This document shows, one piece after another, positions 52,083 through 61,192 of a stretch of 64,000 nucleotides of DNA (positions are counted from its first letter, which is position 1; each line of letters begins with the position of its first letter). Both the position numbers and the translations under genes were made by a program. The DNA is from JAIYDQ01 sp034408855 (lineage in GTDB: Bacteria > Planctomycetota > Planctomycetia > Pirellulales > Pirellulaceae). The DNA lies in assembly GCA_034408855.1 (NCBI GenBank), contig JAWXCK010000055.1, positions 1-64,000 of the forward strand, given 5' to 3'. The notes beneath the pieces were generated by a model. It searched no databases, was not told the DNA's origin, and worked only from the letters and a program-made list of their open reading frames with translations.

Positions 52083-53313
52083 GAAGACACATCGCAACCC
52101 TTTATTGCTCTCGTTCCCAAGCTCTGCCCTTGCCGTAGTACTGGCGATGGCTTTATACGGAGCCCCGTTGTTTTCTCAAGAATCAAGTCTTGCTCTACCG
52201 CCGCCAGCAAACGGAGCCATTCGAATTGCGACCTTCAATGTATCGCTGCATCGCAAGGCGCTAGGCGAACTTTCTCGCGATCTGAAAAATAACGATGCTC
52301 AGGTTCGTAGGTTGGCGACTATCATCCAAGCGGTTAGTCCTGACATTTTGCTGGCCAACGAAGTCGACTATGACGGCGGTGAATCGGCCGAGCTTCTCTT
52401 GAAAGAGTACTTTGGGAACTCGAAAGGGAATACTCGAAGTCTCAAGTATGTCTTCACGAGCGAAGTCAACACCGGAGTTCCGTCTGGAATCGATATCGAT
52501 AAAAACGGGCGGCTAGGTGGCCCCAACGATGCCTTTGGTTTCGGAGAATATCCAGGCCAGTACGGAATGGCTGTCTTCAGCCGATATCCAATTTTGAAAG
52601 AAAAAGCTCGGTCGTTTCAGAAACTGCTTTGGAGCGAAATGCCAGGTGCTTTGCGACCTATGAATCAGGATGGAACTCCGTATTGGTCGGATGAAATCTG
52701 GAACCAATTGCGACTCAGCTCGAAGACGCATCTGGATGTTCCGATCGAAGTCGACGGCAAGCAGATTCATATAATCGCTTCGCATCCAACTCCGCCGGTA
52801 TTCGACAAACTGGAGGACAAAAATGGTCGTCGCAATCACGACGAAATTCGATTGCTTCTAGACTATATATCAGGTGGCCCAGGAACAGAATATCTTCGTT
52901 CCGACCAAGGAACTGTTGGCCCGCTCGATTCGTCGGCAACTTTTGTTGTCTTAGGCGATCTGAATGCGGACCCCAATGATGGAAGCGGGCGACGGGAAGG
53001 AATTCACGCGCTATTGAAGTCGCCTCGCATCAACTCGAACGCTATTCCACGAAGCCTCGGTGCCGAGCAAGCGTCGGCTATACAAGGAAAAAAGAACAAA
53101 TTGCAAAAGGGCGATCCTGCCGAGGACACGGGCGATTTTGGTGACAATGAACCAGGCAATTTGCGATGTGACTTTGTATTGCCCTCGAAAGAATGCAAAG
53201 TGGTTGCCAGCGGCGTTTATTGGCCGACCGTCGAACAGCTTCAATCTGTCGACAAGGATCTGCTCAACGCTTCCGACCACCGATTGGTATGGATCGATAT
53301 CCAATTGCCGTAG
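52081..53313 (+). CDS. Exported endonuclease/exonuclease/phosphatase-family hydrolase
   Basis: 410 residues. A signal peptide (SFPSSALAVVLAMALYGAPLFS) precedes an EEP domain: IRIATFNVSLHRK (first strand), ILLANEVDYDGG (metal-binding Glu), VVLGDLNADPND (catalytic Asp and Asn) and ASDHRLVWIDI at the C-terminus (Asp-His). Members include extracellular nucleases, sphingomyelinases and phosphodiesterases; the substrate here is unknown. The ATG emerges from the last of three tandem repeats. The 3' end overlaps the convergent glycosyltransferase gene by 50 bases. Confidence 0.88.
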   Translation: MKTHRNPLLLSFPSSALAVVLAMALYGAPLFSQESSLALPPPANGAIRIATFNVSLHRKALGELSRDLKNNDAQVRRLATIIQAVSPDILLANEVDYDGGESAELLLKEYFGNSKGNTRSLKYVFTSEVNTGVPSGIDIDKNGRLGGPNDAFGFGEYPGQYGMAVFSRYPILKEKARSFQKLLWSEMPGALRPMNQDGTPYWSDEIWNQLRLSSKTHLDVPIEVDGKQIHIIASHPTPPVFDKLEDKNGRRNHDEIRLLLDYISGGPGTEYLRSDQGTVGPLDSSATFVVLGDLNADPNDGSGRREGIHALLKSPRINSNAIPRSLGAEQASAIQGKKNKLQKGDPAEDTGDFGDNEPGNLRCDFVLPSKECKVVASGVYWPTVEQLQSVDKDLLNASDHRLVWIDIQLP

Positions 53314-54451
53314 TTTGCAGGTAGAGGTCTTCGTATTGGCGAAGCTTATCGGCGAGGTTGAACTGCTGCAGACATCTTTCGAAATTCGATTTGGCTAGTC
53401 GAAGTCGAGACTCACGTTCCGAGGCGATGCGAATCACTTTTTCGGCCCAAGCATCCCAATCATTGACAGCGACTGTTTGCTCCTTGGCCGCTTGTCCCAG
53501 CAATTCTGCCACTCCCTCGGCTCGAGTGCTGACGATCGGCAAGCCGCACGACATGGCTTCGATCACTACGTTCGGCATCCCTTCGTATCGAGTCGGCAGC
53601 AGCAGCAAGTCGCAAGCTCGCATCCATTTCATAACATCGTCTCGACGACCGGTAAAATGAATCCGATGTTCATGTATGCACTGGCTAGCATTCGATTGGG
53701 CTACGACTTTCAAAGGACCATCGCCAATCAAAATTAAATTGTGCTGCGGCAAGGCGGCAAGAATTCGGTCGGCCCTTTCCAAAAGCGCATCGGTCCCTTT
53801 CTGGTAATCGAGGCGACCGACAAAGAGCAAACACGGTGTCGATGGAGCGAGTCCTAATTGTTCCTGCGCGTAATTCGTTCGCTCTAAAACCGCGTCGTTT
53901 TGAAGCTGGCCTTGGCATTGCCCGGCCGTACAGTCCTCAGTTATCGAAGCACCATTCTGTATCACAACGATCTTTTCTCGAGGAATTCTCTCGCGAATTT
54001 CGCAAGCATTAGCAACCGATTGGCTGACGCAGACGATTCGATGCATTCTTTTGGCGGCAATGCGGCTCAATTGTACCCGCCGCCAGTTTGGCTCCACGAC
54101 GCGTGCCCCGCCAATAATCGGAACTTTTCGAGGCGAATAGGCGAATGCCGAAAGTATGTTCGCGTGAAAGAGAAACGATTGAACGATATCGGGCCGAGCT
54201 TGTTGGACTAAGCGACGAAGCCTGGAAAAAACTCTCACAGAATGCCACGCGTGCCGGCCATCCAAAAAGTGCGTTTCGATTTTCTCGTTATTCAGAGTCA
54301 CTTGCAAGCGATTGCGATCCGGTGGCGGCGGCGGGCCTAGCGAAATGACCCGAACGCTATGGGAATGCTGATGAAGATAGACCGCGAGATTGGTCAAGCA
54401 CTGCTCGGCACCACCCACATCGAGTTCTGTGATTACCAAATCGATCTTCAT
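53264..54451 (-). CDS. Glycosyltransferase family 4 (GT-B fold)
   Basis: 395 residues. The N-terminal Rossmann half begins ITELDVGGAEQCLTNLA, a typical GT4 acceptor-domain start. The C-terminal donor half has LLFVGRLDYQKGTDALLE, LILIGDGPL, FTGRRDDV and LLLPTRYEGMPNVVIEAMSCGLPIVSTRAEGVAE, which include the conserved E-x7-E nucleotide-sugar site. There is no membrane helix. It probably builds an envelope or secreted polysaccharide; no cluster partners are near. It overlaps the EEP hydrolase gene tail to tail. Confidence 0.92.
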   Translation of the reverse strand: MKIDLVITELDVGGAEQCLTNLAVYLHQHSHSVRVISLGPPPPPDRNRLQVTLNNEKIETHFLDGRHAWHSVRVFSRLRRLVQQARPDIVQSFLFHANILSAFAYSPRKVPIIGGARVVEPNWRRVQLSRIAAKRMHRIVCVSQSVANACEIRERIPREKIVVIQNGASITEDCTAGQCQGQLQNDAVLERTNYAQEQLGLAPSTPCLLFVGRLDYQKGTDALLERADRILAALPQHNLILIGDGPLKVVAQSNASQCIHEHRIHFTGRRDDVMKWMRACDLLLLPTRYEGMPNVVIEAMSCGLPIVSTRAEGVAELLGQAAKEQTVAVNDWDAWAEKVIRIASERESRLRLAKSNFERCLQQFNLADKLRQYEDLYLQTTAIGYRSIPIGGRKR

Positions 54452-54568
54452 ACGGGATAAATTCTAGCAGAAACGACAATGGCTTGGCGGCTTTCGTCGG
54501 TCCGAATCGAAATAGCAATCATATCGGCCTCTCAGGGACGCCGATCGGTCGCTACACTGGCGGTTAGT

Positions 54569-55645
54569 ATGAAGCCAACGATAGACCCGAAAAACGACGA
54601 GCTGCAAAGCTATGACTTCGAGCTGCCTCGTGAATTGATCGCGCAGGATCCGCTGCCGCAGCGCGCCGACGCAAGGATGATGGTTATCCACCGCGAGCAG
54701 CAAACCATTGACCACGCTCATGTTCGCGACCTCCCGAGTCTATTGCGGGCTGGCGATTCGGTCGTGGTAAACGATTCGAAAGTCATCCCGGCCCGTATGA
54801 TCGGATACCGGACCTCGACCAAAGGGCGATGGGAAGGATTATATCTTCGACAAGACGAACATGCGGTCGCCGAAACGCTTTGTAAAACTCGCGGAAAAAT
54901 CGAAGTCGGAGAGACCGTTACGCTTCGAGATCGAGAAGGTCGCGATCAAGCGAAGCTTGTCGTTCTCGGGATGGGCGAAGAAGGTCGGCTGTTCCTGCGG
55001 CCCGAGCCTATCGAACCATGGCCTGAATTGCTCGCGCGATGCGGTCGAATCCCGCTTCCGCCCTACATACGAGATGGCCAAATGGTCGACGATGACCGCG
55101 TTCGATATCAAACGGTTTATGCTCGCAACGATGGATCGGTGGCAGCTCCGACGGCTGGGCTTCATTTCACGCCGGCGTTGATCCAACAATTGCGAGCCTC
55201 AGGCATTGCCTTGGTATCCGTTACGCTCCACGTTGGAATTGGAACATTTCGCCCGATCCAAGCTAAAACGCTTGAAAACCATAAGATGCATTCAGAGGTC
55301 GGCGAACTCACCGAAGCCGTTGTCAAACGCTTATCGTTGTCCAGAGCAGAAGGAGGTCGGATCATTGCCATCGGAACCACTTCCGTTCGCGTACTCGAAA
55401 CAGCCGCTCTCAAGTCGACGAGCGGACTGCAAGCTTGGAGTGGCGAGACCGACATTTTTATTCGTCCAGGCCATACCTTTAAAGCCGTAGATGGGCTTTT
55501 GACCAACTTCCATCTACCTCGCAGTTCGCTCATGGTTCTCGTCGCTACCTTTGCCGGACTCGACCTTATTCACCAAGCCTACGCGGAAGCGATTCGCGAG
55601 CGATATCGCTTTTATTCCTACGGCGATTGCATGTTGATTCTCTAA
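54569..55645 (+). CDS. queA: S-adenosylmethionine:tRNA ribosyltransferase-isomerase
   Basis: 358 residues from ATG 54569; the frame extends to 54479 but family similarity starts with LQSYDFELPRELIAQDPL. Other QueA landmarks are VVNDSKVIPARM, YQTVYARNDGSVAAPTAGLHFT, LHVGIGTFRPI, TSVRVLETAAL and TNFHLPRSSLMVLVATFAG. The enzyme adds the cyclopentane ring precursor in queuosine synthesis for GUN tRNAs. Divergent from the glycosyltransferase gene. Confidence 0.95.
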   Translation: MKPTIDPKNDELQSYDFELPRELIAQDPLPQRADARMMVIHREQQTIDHAHVRDLPSLLRAGDSVVVNDSKVIPARMIGYRTSTKGRWEGLYLRQDEHAVAETLCKTRGKIEVGETVTLRDREGRDQAKLVVLGMGEEGRLFLRPEPIEPWPELLARCGRIPLPPYIRDGQMVDDDRVRYQTVYARNDGSVAAPTAGLHFTPALIQQLRASGIALVSVTLHVGIGTFRPIQAKTLENHKMHSEVGELTEAVVKRLSLSRAEGGRIIAIGTTSVRVLETAALKSTSGLQAWSGETDIFIRPGHTFKAVDGLLTNFHLPRSSLMVLVATFAGLDLIHQAYAEAIRERYRFYSYGDCMLIL

Positions 55646-55660
55646 GAAAGTTGCATACCG

Positions 55661-56260
55661 ATGGCCTTTGATGAACACGTACTCGTTGTCCCCGCCTATT
55701 TGATCGACCAACTCGGCGCGTTCTCCGGATTTCAGTCAAACGTCGAGCGTTATTTGCCGACGATCATGGATCGCAAGTACCAATCGTTTCAACCGCGAAG
55801 CAAATGTGAAACCGATCCCAGTTTCAAGCAGTTGATACCCTACGTGATCTTGGAATGTACCAATCCAGATGGAACGCGATTGTTTCAATACACGCGTGGC
55901 ACAGGACAAGGCGAAAAGCGGCTACATGCCAAGCGAAGCGTCGGGATCGGCGGCCACATCTCCATCGAAGATACACAAGGTGATGATTGGTATCTCACCG
56001 GTATGCGACGCGAACTTGACGAAGAAATCGTCGTCGACTGCGGATGCAACGATCGAATTGTCGGCTTGATTTATGACGACACGACTGAAGTTGGATGCGT
56101 TCATCTCGGCGTCGTTCACATCATGCAACTCCACTCTTGCCATGCCCGCGCTCGAGAAGTTGAGTTGCTCGACAGCGGCTTCTTGCCAATCGAGCAGATC
56201 AAAAGCGATCGCGACGCCTTTGAAACATGGTCGCAGCTCTGCATTGAGAATTTATATTAG
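55661..56260 (+). CDS. Nudix-like predicted phosphoesterase
   Basis: 199 residues, 15 bases after queA on the same strand. The central part reads GIGGHISIEDTQGDDW...MRRELDEEIV, a Nudix box of the G-x-hydrophobic...RE-x-x-EE form, with the two Glu pairs that bind metal. The N-terminal 90 residues (VLVVPAYLIDQLGAFSGF, and IPYVILECTNPDGTRLFQYTRG) match the group often called predicted phosphoesterase of the MutT family. The likely role is hydrolysis of a nucleoside-diphosphate derivative; the substrate is unknown. Probably co-transcribed with queA. Confidence 0.8.
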   Translation: MAFDEHVLVVPAYLIDQLGAFSGFQSNVERYLPTIMDRKYQSFQPRSKCETDPSFKQLIPYVILECTNPDGTRLFQYTRGTGQGEKRLHAKRSVGIGGHISIEDTQGDDWYLTGMRRELDEEIVVDCGCNDRIVGLIYDDTTEVGCVHLGVVHIMQLHSCHARAREVELLDSGFLPIEQIKSDRDAFETWSQLCIENLY

Positions 56261-57318
56261 CGCGACGGTTGGCTGATGGCGACGCAGCATTCGCGGCGAT
56301 TGTAGGACAACTGCCTGACTTCGATTTTGGAATAGCCCCATTGGCGAATTCGCTCGATATGAGCCTCGATATCGTTGGCCTTTTCCCAATCGGATAATTT
56401 GATCGTCAGCAGCATCCCTTCGATAGCTGTCGTCGGATAGGTAACGATCGCTTCTACCGTATCCAATGTATAGACCGGTGAGACATTGGCATCGCATACT
56501 AGCCAGCGAAAGCGACTGAAGAAACGGCGTTTGACCTGTATGCTTCGCGACCGGATATGCTCAAAATTCGGATTGGCTATGATTTCAGGAGCCATCTCAG
56601 CCGGATCGATCCCGACAACTTTCATTCCTAAATCCAAAAGGTATTGGCAAGCTCCACCGGGAGAACTTCCGATTTCGACGACCGATTCACCGGGTTTAAA
56701 CGGCAAACGACTCCAATGAATCGCTTCGGCCATTTTTAGATAAGCGCGGCTGACCATTTCTGCCGGTTCCGAAATGGGAAAGACGCCGCCGGGCCAGCGA
56801 TCGAAGCTCGATTCAACCAAATGCGAACCGATCCACCATTGATTCGGTTCGATAATGATGACATCTAGAACACGGGCATTCCAATCGGTCGTTCTGTTAA
56901 TCCGGCTCGCCCTCGCATCGCCCGCTTTTTCGAGTTCAGCTTGAAATTGATCGCCGATGAGCGCGGCAAGCTGGGAACGCCCTGGTTCGAACCCGTTCCA
57001 GCCAGGCATAGCGATATCTCGCTGAAAAACATGGAGGTCAGTCCAGTCGAGCGATCGGTACTTTTCGATCGCTTGTGAAATTAGGCTGTCTGCAGAATCG
57101 CCTTCGAGCCGGCTGAGCGCGTGACCGCGAACGCGAATGAAAGGGCTTTCTGGAATGGCCGCCGACCAAGCAGGGACACTCAGTTCAGACTTCAGGGTTA
57201 CGAAACCTGGCCTAGAAAAAGAAAGTCGAAATGGGCCGTTGGGCTCGCAAAATGACTGTTTAATAACGGCTTCGGCGCCATGTTGGCAGCCGACGAAAAG
57301 ATAAGGCGAGGAAAACAC
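56257..57318 (-). CDS. RlmM-like FtsJ-fold RNA methyltransferase
   Basis: 353 residues if started at GTG 57318. The frame is open to 57627, but upstream codons overlap infA on the other strand and lack family similarity, whereas FVGCQHGAEAVIKQSF, the conserved N-terminus, starts just after 57318. The SAM site is VVEIGSSPGGACQYLLDLG; LVCDANVSP and LLTIKLSDW supply the catalytic Asp and Lys of the K-D-K-E arrangement. It resembles RlmM, which makes 2'-O-methyl C2498 of 23S rRNA, but is distant. The 3' end overlaps the Nudix gene by four bases. Confidence 0.75.
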   Translation of the reverse strand: MFSSPYLFVGCQHGAEAVIKQSFCEPNGPFRLSFSRPGFVTLKSELSVPAWSAAIPESPFIRVRGHALSRLEGDSADSLISQAIEKYRSLDWTDLHVFQRDIAMPGWNGFEPGRSQLAALIGDQFQAELEKAGDARASRINRTTDWNARVLDVIIIEPNQWWIGSHLVESSFDRWPGGVFPISEPAEMVSRAYLKMAEAIHWSRLPFKPGESVVEIGSSPGGACQYLLDLGMKVVGIDPAEMAPEIIANPNFEHIRSRSIQVKRRFFSRFRWLVCDANVSPVYTLDTVEAIVTYPTTAIEGMLLTIKLSDWEKANDIEAHIERIRQWGYSKIEVRQLSYNRRECCVAISQPSR

Positions 57319-57490
57319 AAAGTTGTCAAATTTCTTGTAGGATCGAATTGTTTTCGATCTAAGAGCAAAAACCGGTGGACGAGATAGGGGAACAGCAAGT
57401 ATAACCTTGATATTCCGATTTCGGAAATGTCGCAGTGGATAACCGTACAATTCGGCGACGAGGGAGTTCAAAGACGCCGAGCAGAGATCT

Positions 57491-57712
57491 ATGGTAAAAA
57501 ACGAAGAAGCTTTTGAAGTTGATGGAACCGTTATGCAGGCCTTAGCCAACACACGTTTTCGTGTCCAGTTGGAAACAGGGGACGAAGTTTTGGCCCACGT
57601 GGCTGGCAAAATGAGAAAGAATTTCATCCGGATCGTACCGGGCGATAAGGTTCGAGTCGAACTTTCGCCCTACGACCTTACCAAAGGCCGAATCGTTTTC
57701 CGCGAACGATAA
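57491..57712 (+). CDS. infA: Translation initiation factor IF-1
   Basis: 73 residues forming the S1/OB fold: EEAFEVDGTVMQALANTRFRVQLETGDEVLAHVAGKMRKNFIRIVPGDKVRVELSPYDLTKGRI is the complete family pattern. It binds the ribosomal A site during initiation. It lies away from the ribosomal operon of this window and stands alone ahead of a decarboxylase gene (28 bases). Confidence 0.95.
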   Translation: MVKNEEAFEVDGTVMQALANTRFRVQLETGDEVLAHVAGKMRKNFIRIVPGDKVRVELSPYDLTKGRIVFRER

Positions 57713-57739
57713 CACTCACGTTTCGCAACTTGAGGACGT

Positions 57740-59431
57740 ATGAATTCATCGCAACGGAATGCAGCTCAACGATCGAATCCTAGCGAAGTTTCCATTGCAG
57801 GTTATTTGATTCGGCGTCTTCAGGACTATGGAATAGCCGATTGCTTCGGCATCCCGGGCGATTACGTCCTTGCGTTTTATAGCCTGCTTGAAGAAAGCCC
57901 GATCAACGTTATCGGTTGCACTCGCGAAGACTGTGCCGGATTCGCCGCCGATGCTTACGCACGAGTTCATGGTATGGGAGCTGTCTGCGTAACTTACTGC
58001 GTCGGCGGGTTGAGTGTCTGCAATAGTATCGCCGGTGCCTACGCCGAAAAATCGCCAGTCGTCATGCTCACCGGCTCACCGGGTCTCAACGAACGCGTCA
58101 ATAACCCGCTGCTGCATCATAAAGTCCGAGACTTTCGGACTCAGTTGGACGTCTTCGACAAACTGTGTATCGCGTCGACCGAATTGAATGATCCGCTGAC
58201 CGCCTTTAGCGAAATCGATCGCGTCCTGGACGCTTGTCATCGCTTCAAACGTCCGGTTTATATCGATATTCCTCGCGATATGGTCCATGTCGTTCCGGCC
58301 GTGTCCCATTCTTATCGACGCCCCGTTTCCAACGACGACCAACTCGCGTTAGAAGAAGCCGTTCGAGAATCGATTGATCGACTCACTAAGGCCGAACGTC
58401 CATTGATCATTGCCGGTGTCGAGATCCACCGCTTCGGATTGCAGGAGCTCGTCTTGCAATTGGCAGAACAAGCCAGCATACCGATGGCCGCAACGATCCT
58501 TGGTAAGAGCGTCATTCGCGAAACCCATCCTCTCTTTATCGGACTTTACGAAGGCGCGATCGGCAAAGCGGAAGTGACCGAATACGTCGAATCGAGCGAT
58601 TGTATCTTGCTGCTAGGTACCTTCATGACCGATATCAATCTGGGGATCTACACGGCCAAGCTCGATGTAAAAAACTGTATCTATGCCACCAGTGAGCAGT
58701 TACAGATTTCGTACCATCATTTTCCTCGCGTCCCGCTCGATCAATTCCTTCAAAAACTGATCGATGCCAAGCCGAATGTAACGCGACGCCCGATTCCGAC
58801 CGACTTGCACATCAAAGCACCGTTGGCACCGGATATTGAAGCCGAGGCACCGCTTCGAGTCAGTCGGATCATCGCACATTTGAATGCTAAGCTCGATTCG
58901 GACACGATCGTCATCGCCGATATCGGCGATTCCTTGTTCGCGGCTACCGAGTTGGTGATTCACGATTCCACCGATTTTCTTTCGCCAGCATATTACACAT
59001 CGATGGGTTTTTCCGTGCCCGCCAGTCTCGGAGCATGTACGGCTCGTCCGAACGATCGCGTCGTCGTCATCTGCGGCGACGGAGCATTTCAAATGACCGG
59101 ACAAGAGATGTCGACGCTTATCGCTCAAGGGCATTCGCCGATCCTGATCGTGCTCGATAATCACGGTTACGGAACCGAGCGAATGTTGCAGCAGGGGAAC
59201 TGGAACTACAACGAAATCCATGCTTGGAATTTCCATCTTCTGCCGTTGATTTACAACGGCGGCCGAGGTTATTTAGCGACCAATGAAATCGAGTTTTGCG
59301 ACGCCTTAGATGAAGCCTGGAACGATCGCACACAACTTCATCTAATTCACGCCAAAATCGCCGAAGGCGACGCCAGTCAAACTCTGCTGCGACTAGCCGA
59401 GCGACTCGGAAAACGCGTCGATAATACGTAA
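57740..59431 (+). CDS. Thiamine-diphosphate alpha-keto acid decarboxylase (pyruvate/indolepyruvate type)
   Basis: 563 residues. Residues that separate pyruvate/indolepyruvate decarboxylases from other ThDP enzymes are present: Asp41 in GIPGDY, Glu63 in CTREDCAGFAADAYAR, the His126-His127 pair in LLHHKVRD, and Glu at about 480 in DNHGYGTERM. The ThDP-Mg motif GDGAFQMTGQEM begins near 447. It decarboxylates a 2-oxo acid to an aldehyde; the substrate (pyruvate, phenylpyruvate or indolepyruvate) cannot be fixed by eye. GAGG lies five bases upstream of the ATG. Confidence 0.9.
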   Translation: MNSSQRNAAQRSNPSEVSIAGYLIRRLQDYGIADCFGIPGDYVLAFYSLLEESPINVIGCTREDCAGFAADAYARVHGMGAVCVTYCVGGLSVCNSIAGAYAEKSPVVMLTGSPGLNERVNNPLLHHKVRDFRTQLDVFDKLCIASTELNDPLTAFSEIDRVLDACHRFKRPVYIDIPRDMVHVVPAVSHSYRRPVSNDDQLALEEAVRESIDRLTKAERPLIIAGVEIHRFGLQELVLQLAEQASIPMAATILGKSVIRETHPLFIGLYEGAIGKAEVTEYVESSDCILLLGTFMTDINLGIYTAKLDVKNCIYATSEQLQISYHHFPRVPLDQFLQKLIDAKPNVTRRPIPTDLHIKAPLAPDIEAEAPLRVSRIIAHLNAKLDSDTIVIADIGDSLFAATELVIHDSTDFLSPAYYTSMGFSVPASLGACTARPNDRVVVICGDGAFQMTGQEMSTLIAQGHSPILIVLDNHGYGTERMLQQGNWNYNEIHAWNFHLLPLIYNGGRGYLATNEIEFCDALDEAWNDRTQLHLIHAKIAEGDASQTLLRLAERLGKRVDNT

Positions 59432-59443
59432 TTCCCCGACTTT

Positions 59444-59560
59444 GTGAGCCTTCGGCGCTCGCGGCTTGTTGAAGTAAACGCAACAGCAAGGATTGCGTTT
59501 AACAGTCAGCCGTAGCTGTACTCTTGGCCTTTGAAGTACGCCTTCGGCTGACTGTTAAGC
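59444..59560. repeat. Half of family B repeat followed by family C copy 2
   Basis: GTGAGCCTTCGGCGCTCGCGG (59444 onward) resembles a single family B arm. Then 59497-59560 is an almost complete family C palindrome (GTTTAACAGTCAGCC... and ...GGCTGACTGTTAAGC). Both lie between two convergent genes. Confidence 0.7.
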
Positions 59561-59687
59561 GATTAAACCAATCCGACGGGACTGATCTTTCGTCACCTTT
59601 GAAGAACAGGTTCGCCGATGGCTGGCCCAAATTAACCGCCCAACCGATTCCACTACCGAACGTTTGCTTAACTGCGGGACCCCAAAG

Positions 59688-60701
59688 TCACTCAGCGAAT
59701 TCCAACGAGAAAAGGTACGTTCGCTTTGGTGCGTGCCCTGTTTTGGCGGTTGCCATGAGGTAGCAGCGATTTCCGTGTACGAATAACTGCGGAACGTCGA
59801 GGCTATTCCATTGACTACGATCTGCTTCTGGCAAATCAGAAACGGTAGCGATCGGTCCGTATGGAGTGAAATTGATTCCATCCTTTGAGTACCAGCCATC
59901 GACAGTGACATGGTCGGGCGAACCGCCGTCGGAGACGGCAAAAAAGTGATCACCTCTTCGAATGACCTCGATGTTATTTTGAGCTATTCCTATAAGCTGT
60001 TGTTCTTTATCCCAAACGCCATCGGCACCACTTTCAAGGAAGCGGCCAATGTCGTCGGTGCGCATCGATTTTTTATATCGCGGCCCGTTGGAGGTGTCAT
60101 ACCAACAATGTATCCATTCACCGTCGTGTAGGAGTGAAGGCCGATGGCCAAACCACATCTGTTTTTGGCCAATCCAGTGAATTCCATCAGTCGACTCCGC
60201 GCCATAAACATGAAACGTTTTATGCTGTGGATCGTCTGAAGGGTACTCTTGGCCAGAATACAACATGTAATAGCGAGAATCCAGTTTAATGACGGAAGGG
60301 TCACCGACGTACATGAGTTCTGCATGATCGAGCATCGGTTGGAATTGCTTCGGATGACCGCTTTTGGCGTCGTAAGGGTAACGATCAGGTTGCGCGCCTG
60401 TAAAGACTTCCCAGGCATCAAACGACATAGAAAGGGGGCCCATGTCGTCGATTGGCGTCGATGCACTATAAATAGTTTCGTGGAGTCTCGATGCAGCAGG
60501 TGGTGCTGGCGCGAAGAACCATGTCCGGTACTGCGACGAATCGCGAATTGTTGAAAATCCATAAGCCCAAGCTAAGTTCGGATCAGACTCAAAAAACTTC
60601 AGTAAGGGGGTGATTTTTGGCGCAGGCGGATGTTCGCCAGCGGCCATAGGTGTTGTTAAACCTATGGCTACAAGAAGACTGATAGCTTTGACTAATTGCA
60701 T
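59688..60701 (-). CDS. Exported five-bladed propeller glycosidase-like protein (GH43/GH117-like)
   Basis: 337 residues. A signal peptide (QLVKAISLLVAIGLTTPMAAG) precedes a propeller with YVGDPSVIKLDSRYYMLYSG (the GDPS strand of GH43-type folds), GIHWIGQ, WIHCWYDTSNGPRYKKS and NNIEVIRRGDHFFAVSDGG. Catalytic acids are not certain; DPS and the later NIE are candidates. It probably binds or cleaves a polysaccharide in the periplasm or outside. The sulfatase at 4339-6282 is a thematic match, but there is no polysaccharide-utilisation cluster here. Confidence 0.72.
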   Translation of the reverse strand: MQLVKAISLLVAIGLTTPMAAGEHPPAPKITPLLKFFESDPNLAWAYGFSTIRDSSQYRTWFFAPAPPAASRLHETIYSASTPIDDMGPLSMSFDAWEVFTGAQPDRYPYDAKSGHPKQFQPMLDHAELMYVGDPSVIKLDSRYYMLYSGQEYPSDDPQHKTFHVYGAESTDGIHWIGQKQMWFGHRPSLLHDGEWIHCWYDTSNGPRYKKSMRTDDIGRFLESGADGVWDKEQQLIGIAQNNIEVIRRGDHFFAVSDGGSPDHVTVDGWYSKDGINFTPYGPIATVSDLPEADRSQWNSLDVPQLFVHGNRCYLMATAKTGHAPKRTYLFSLEFAE

Positions 60702-60957
60702 CGTGGCTCAATTTCTCCAGATTGGTTATCCATGCAGGTTCGACCGCAATTTGGGGCGAGTAGTTTAAACCGGTAACCGGTTCTTGGTAACCGGGGCGAC
60801 CCATCCTTTGACGGGTGATTTGGCAAAAGTGGGGCACATTTGTACGTGTTTCCGATGGATATCCTAGATTGAATCGCTATCAGCAAAATTTCGTTTAACA
60901 GTCAGCCGTAGGCGTACTCGTGGCCTTTTGAAATGGAAAAGGTGTCCGAAATGAAAT

Positions 60958-60980
60958 GAAAAGGTGTCGGACACCTTTTT
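60958..60980. repeat. AAAAGGTGTC/GACACCTTTT palindrome
   Basis: Two 10-base arms surround one base, and a partial copy (AAAAGGTGTCCGAAAT) lies 20 bases upstream at about 60937. Similar palindromes are scattered in planctomycete intergenic DNA. Confidence 0.6.
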
Positions 60981-61145
60981 GTTGACAAAGACCTGGGTAA
61001 GGTGATGTGAGCGAAGCGAACATCGCCGCAACCCTGGGTTACGTTGCGAGCTAAACGATAGCCACAACGTGGCGGCCCTAATCAATCGATGTCGCGAACC
61101 GCTAGCGCCGTCCCGTTGGGACTTTGGGTTCATGGGGGCCGCTTA

Positions 61146-61192
61146 CCCAGGGCAGCGCCGAGGCTCGAAGACTCGCCTCGGCTTGCCCTGGG
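61146..61192. repeat. GC-rich hairpin CCCAGGGCA / TGCCCTGGG
   Basis: Outer arms CCCAGGGC and GCCCTGGG enclose inner arms GCCGAGGC and GCCTCGGC around a loop TCGAAGACTC. It is flanked by AGTGCCGTTGGCAC at about 61206-61219, another short palindrome. It is probably a planctomycete repetitive element. Confidence 0.65.
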
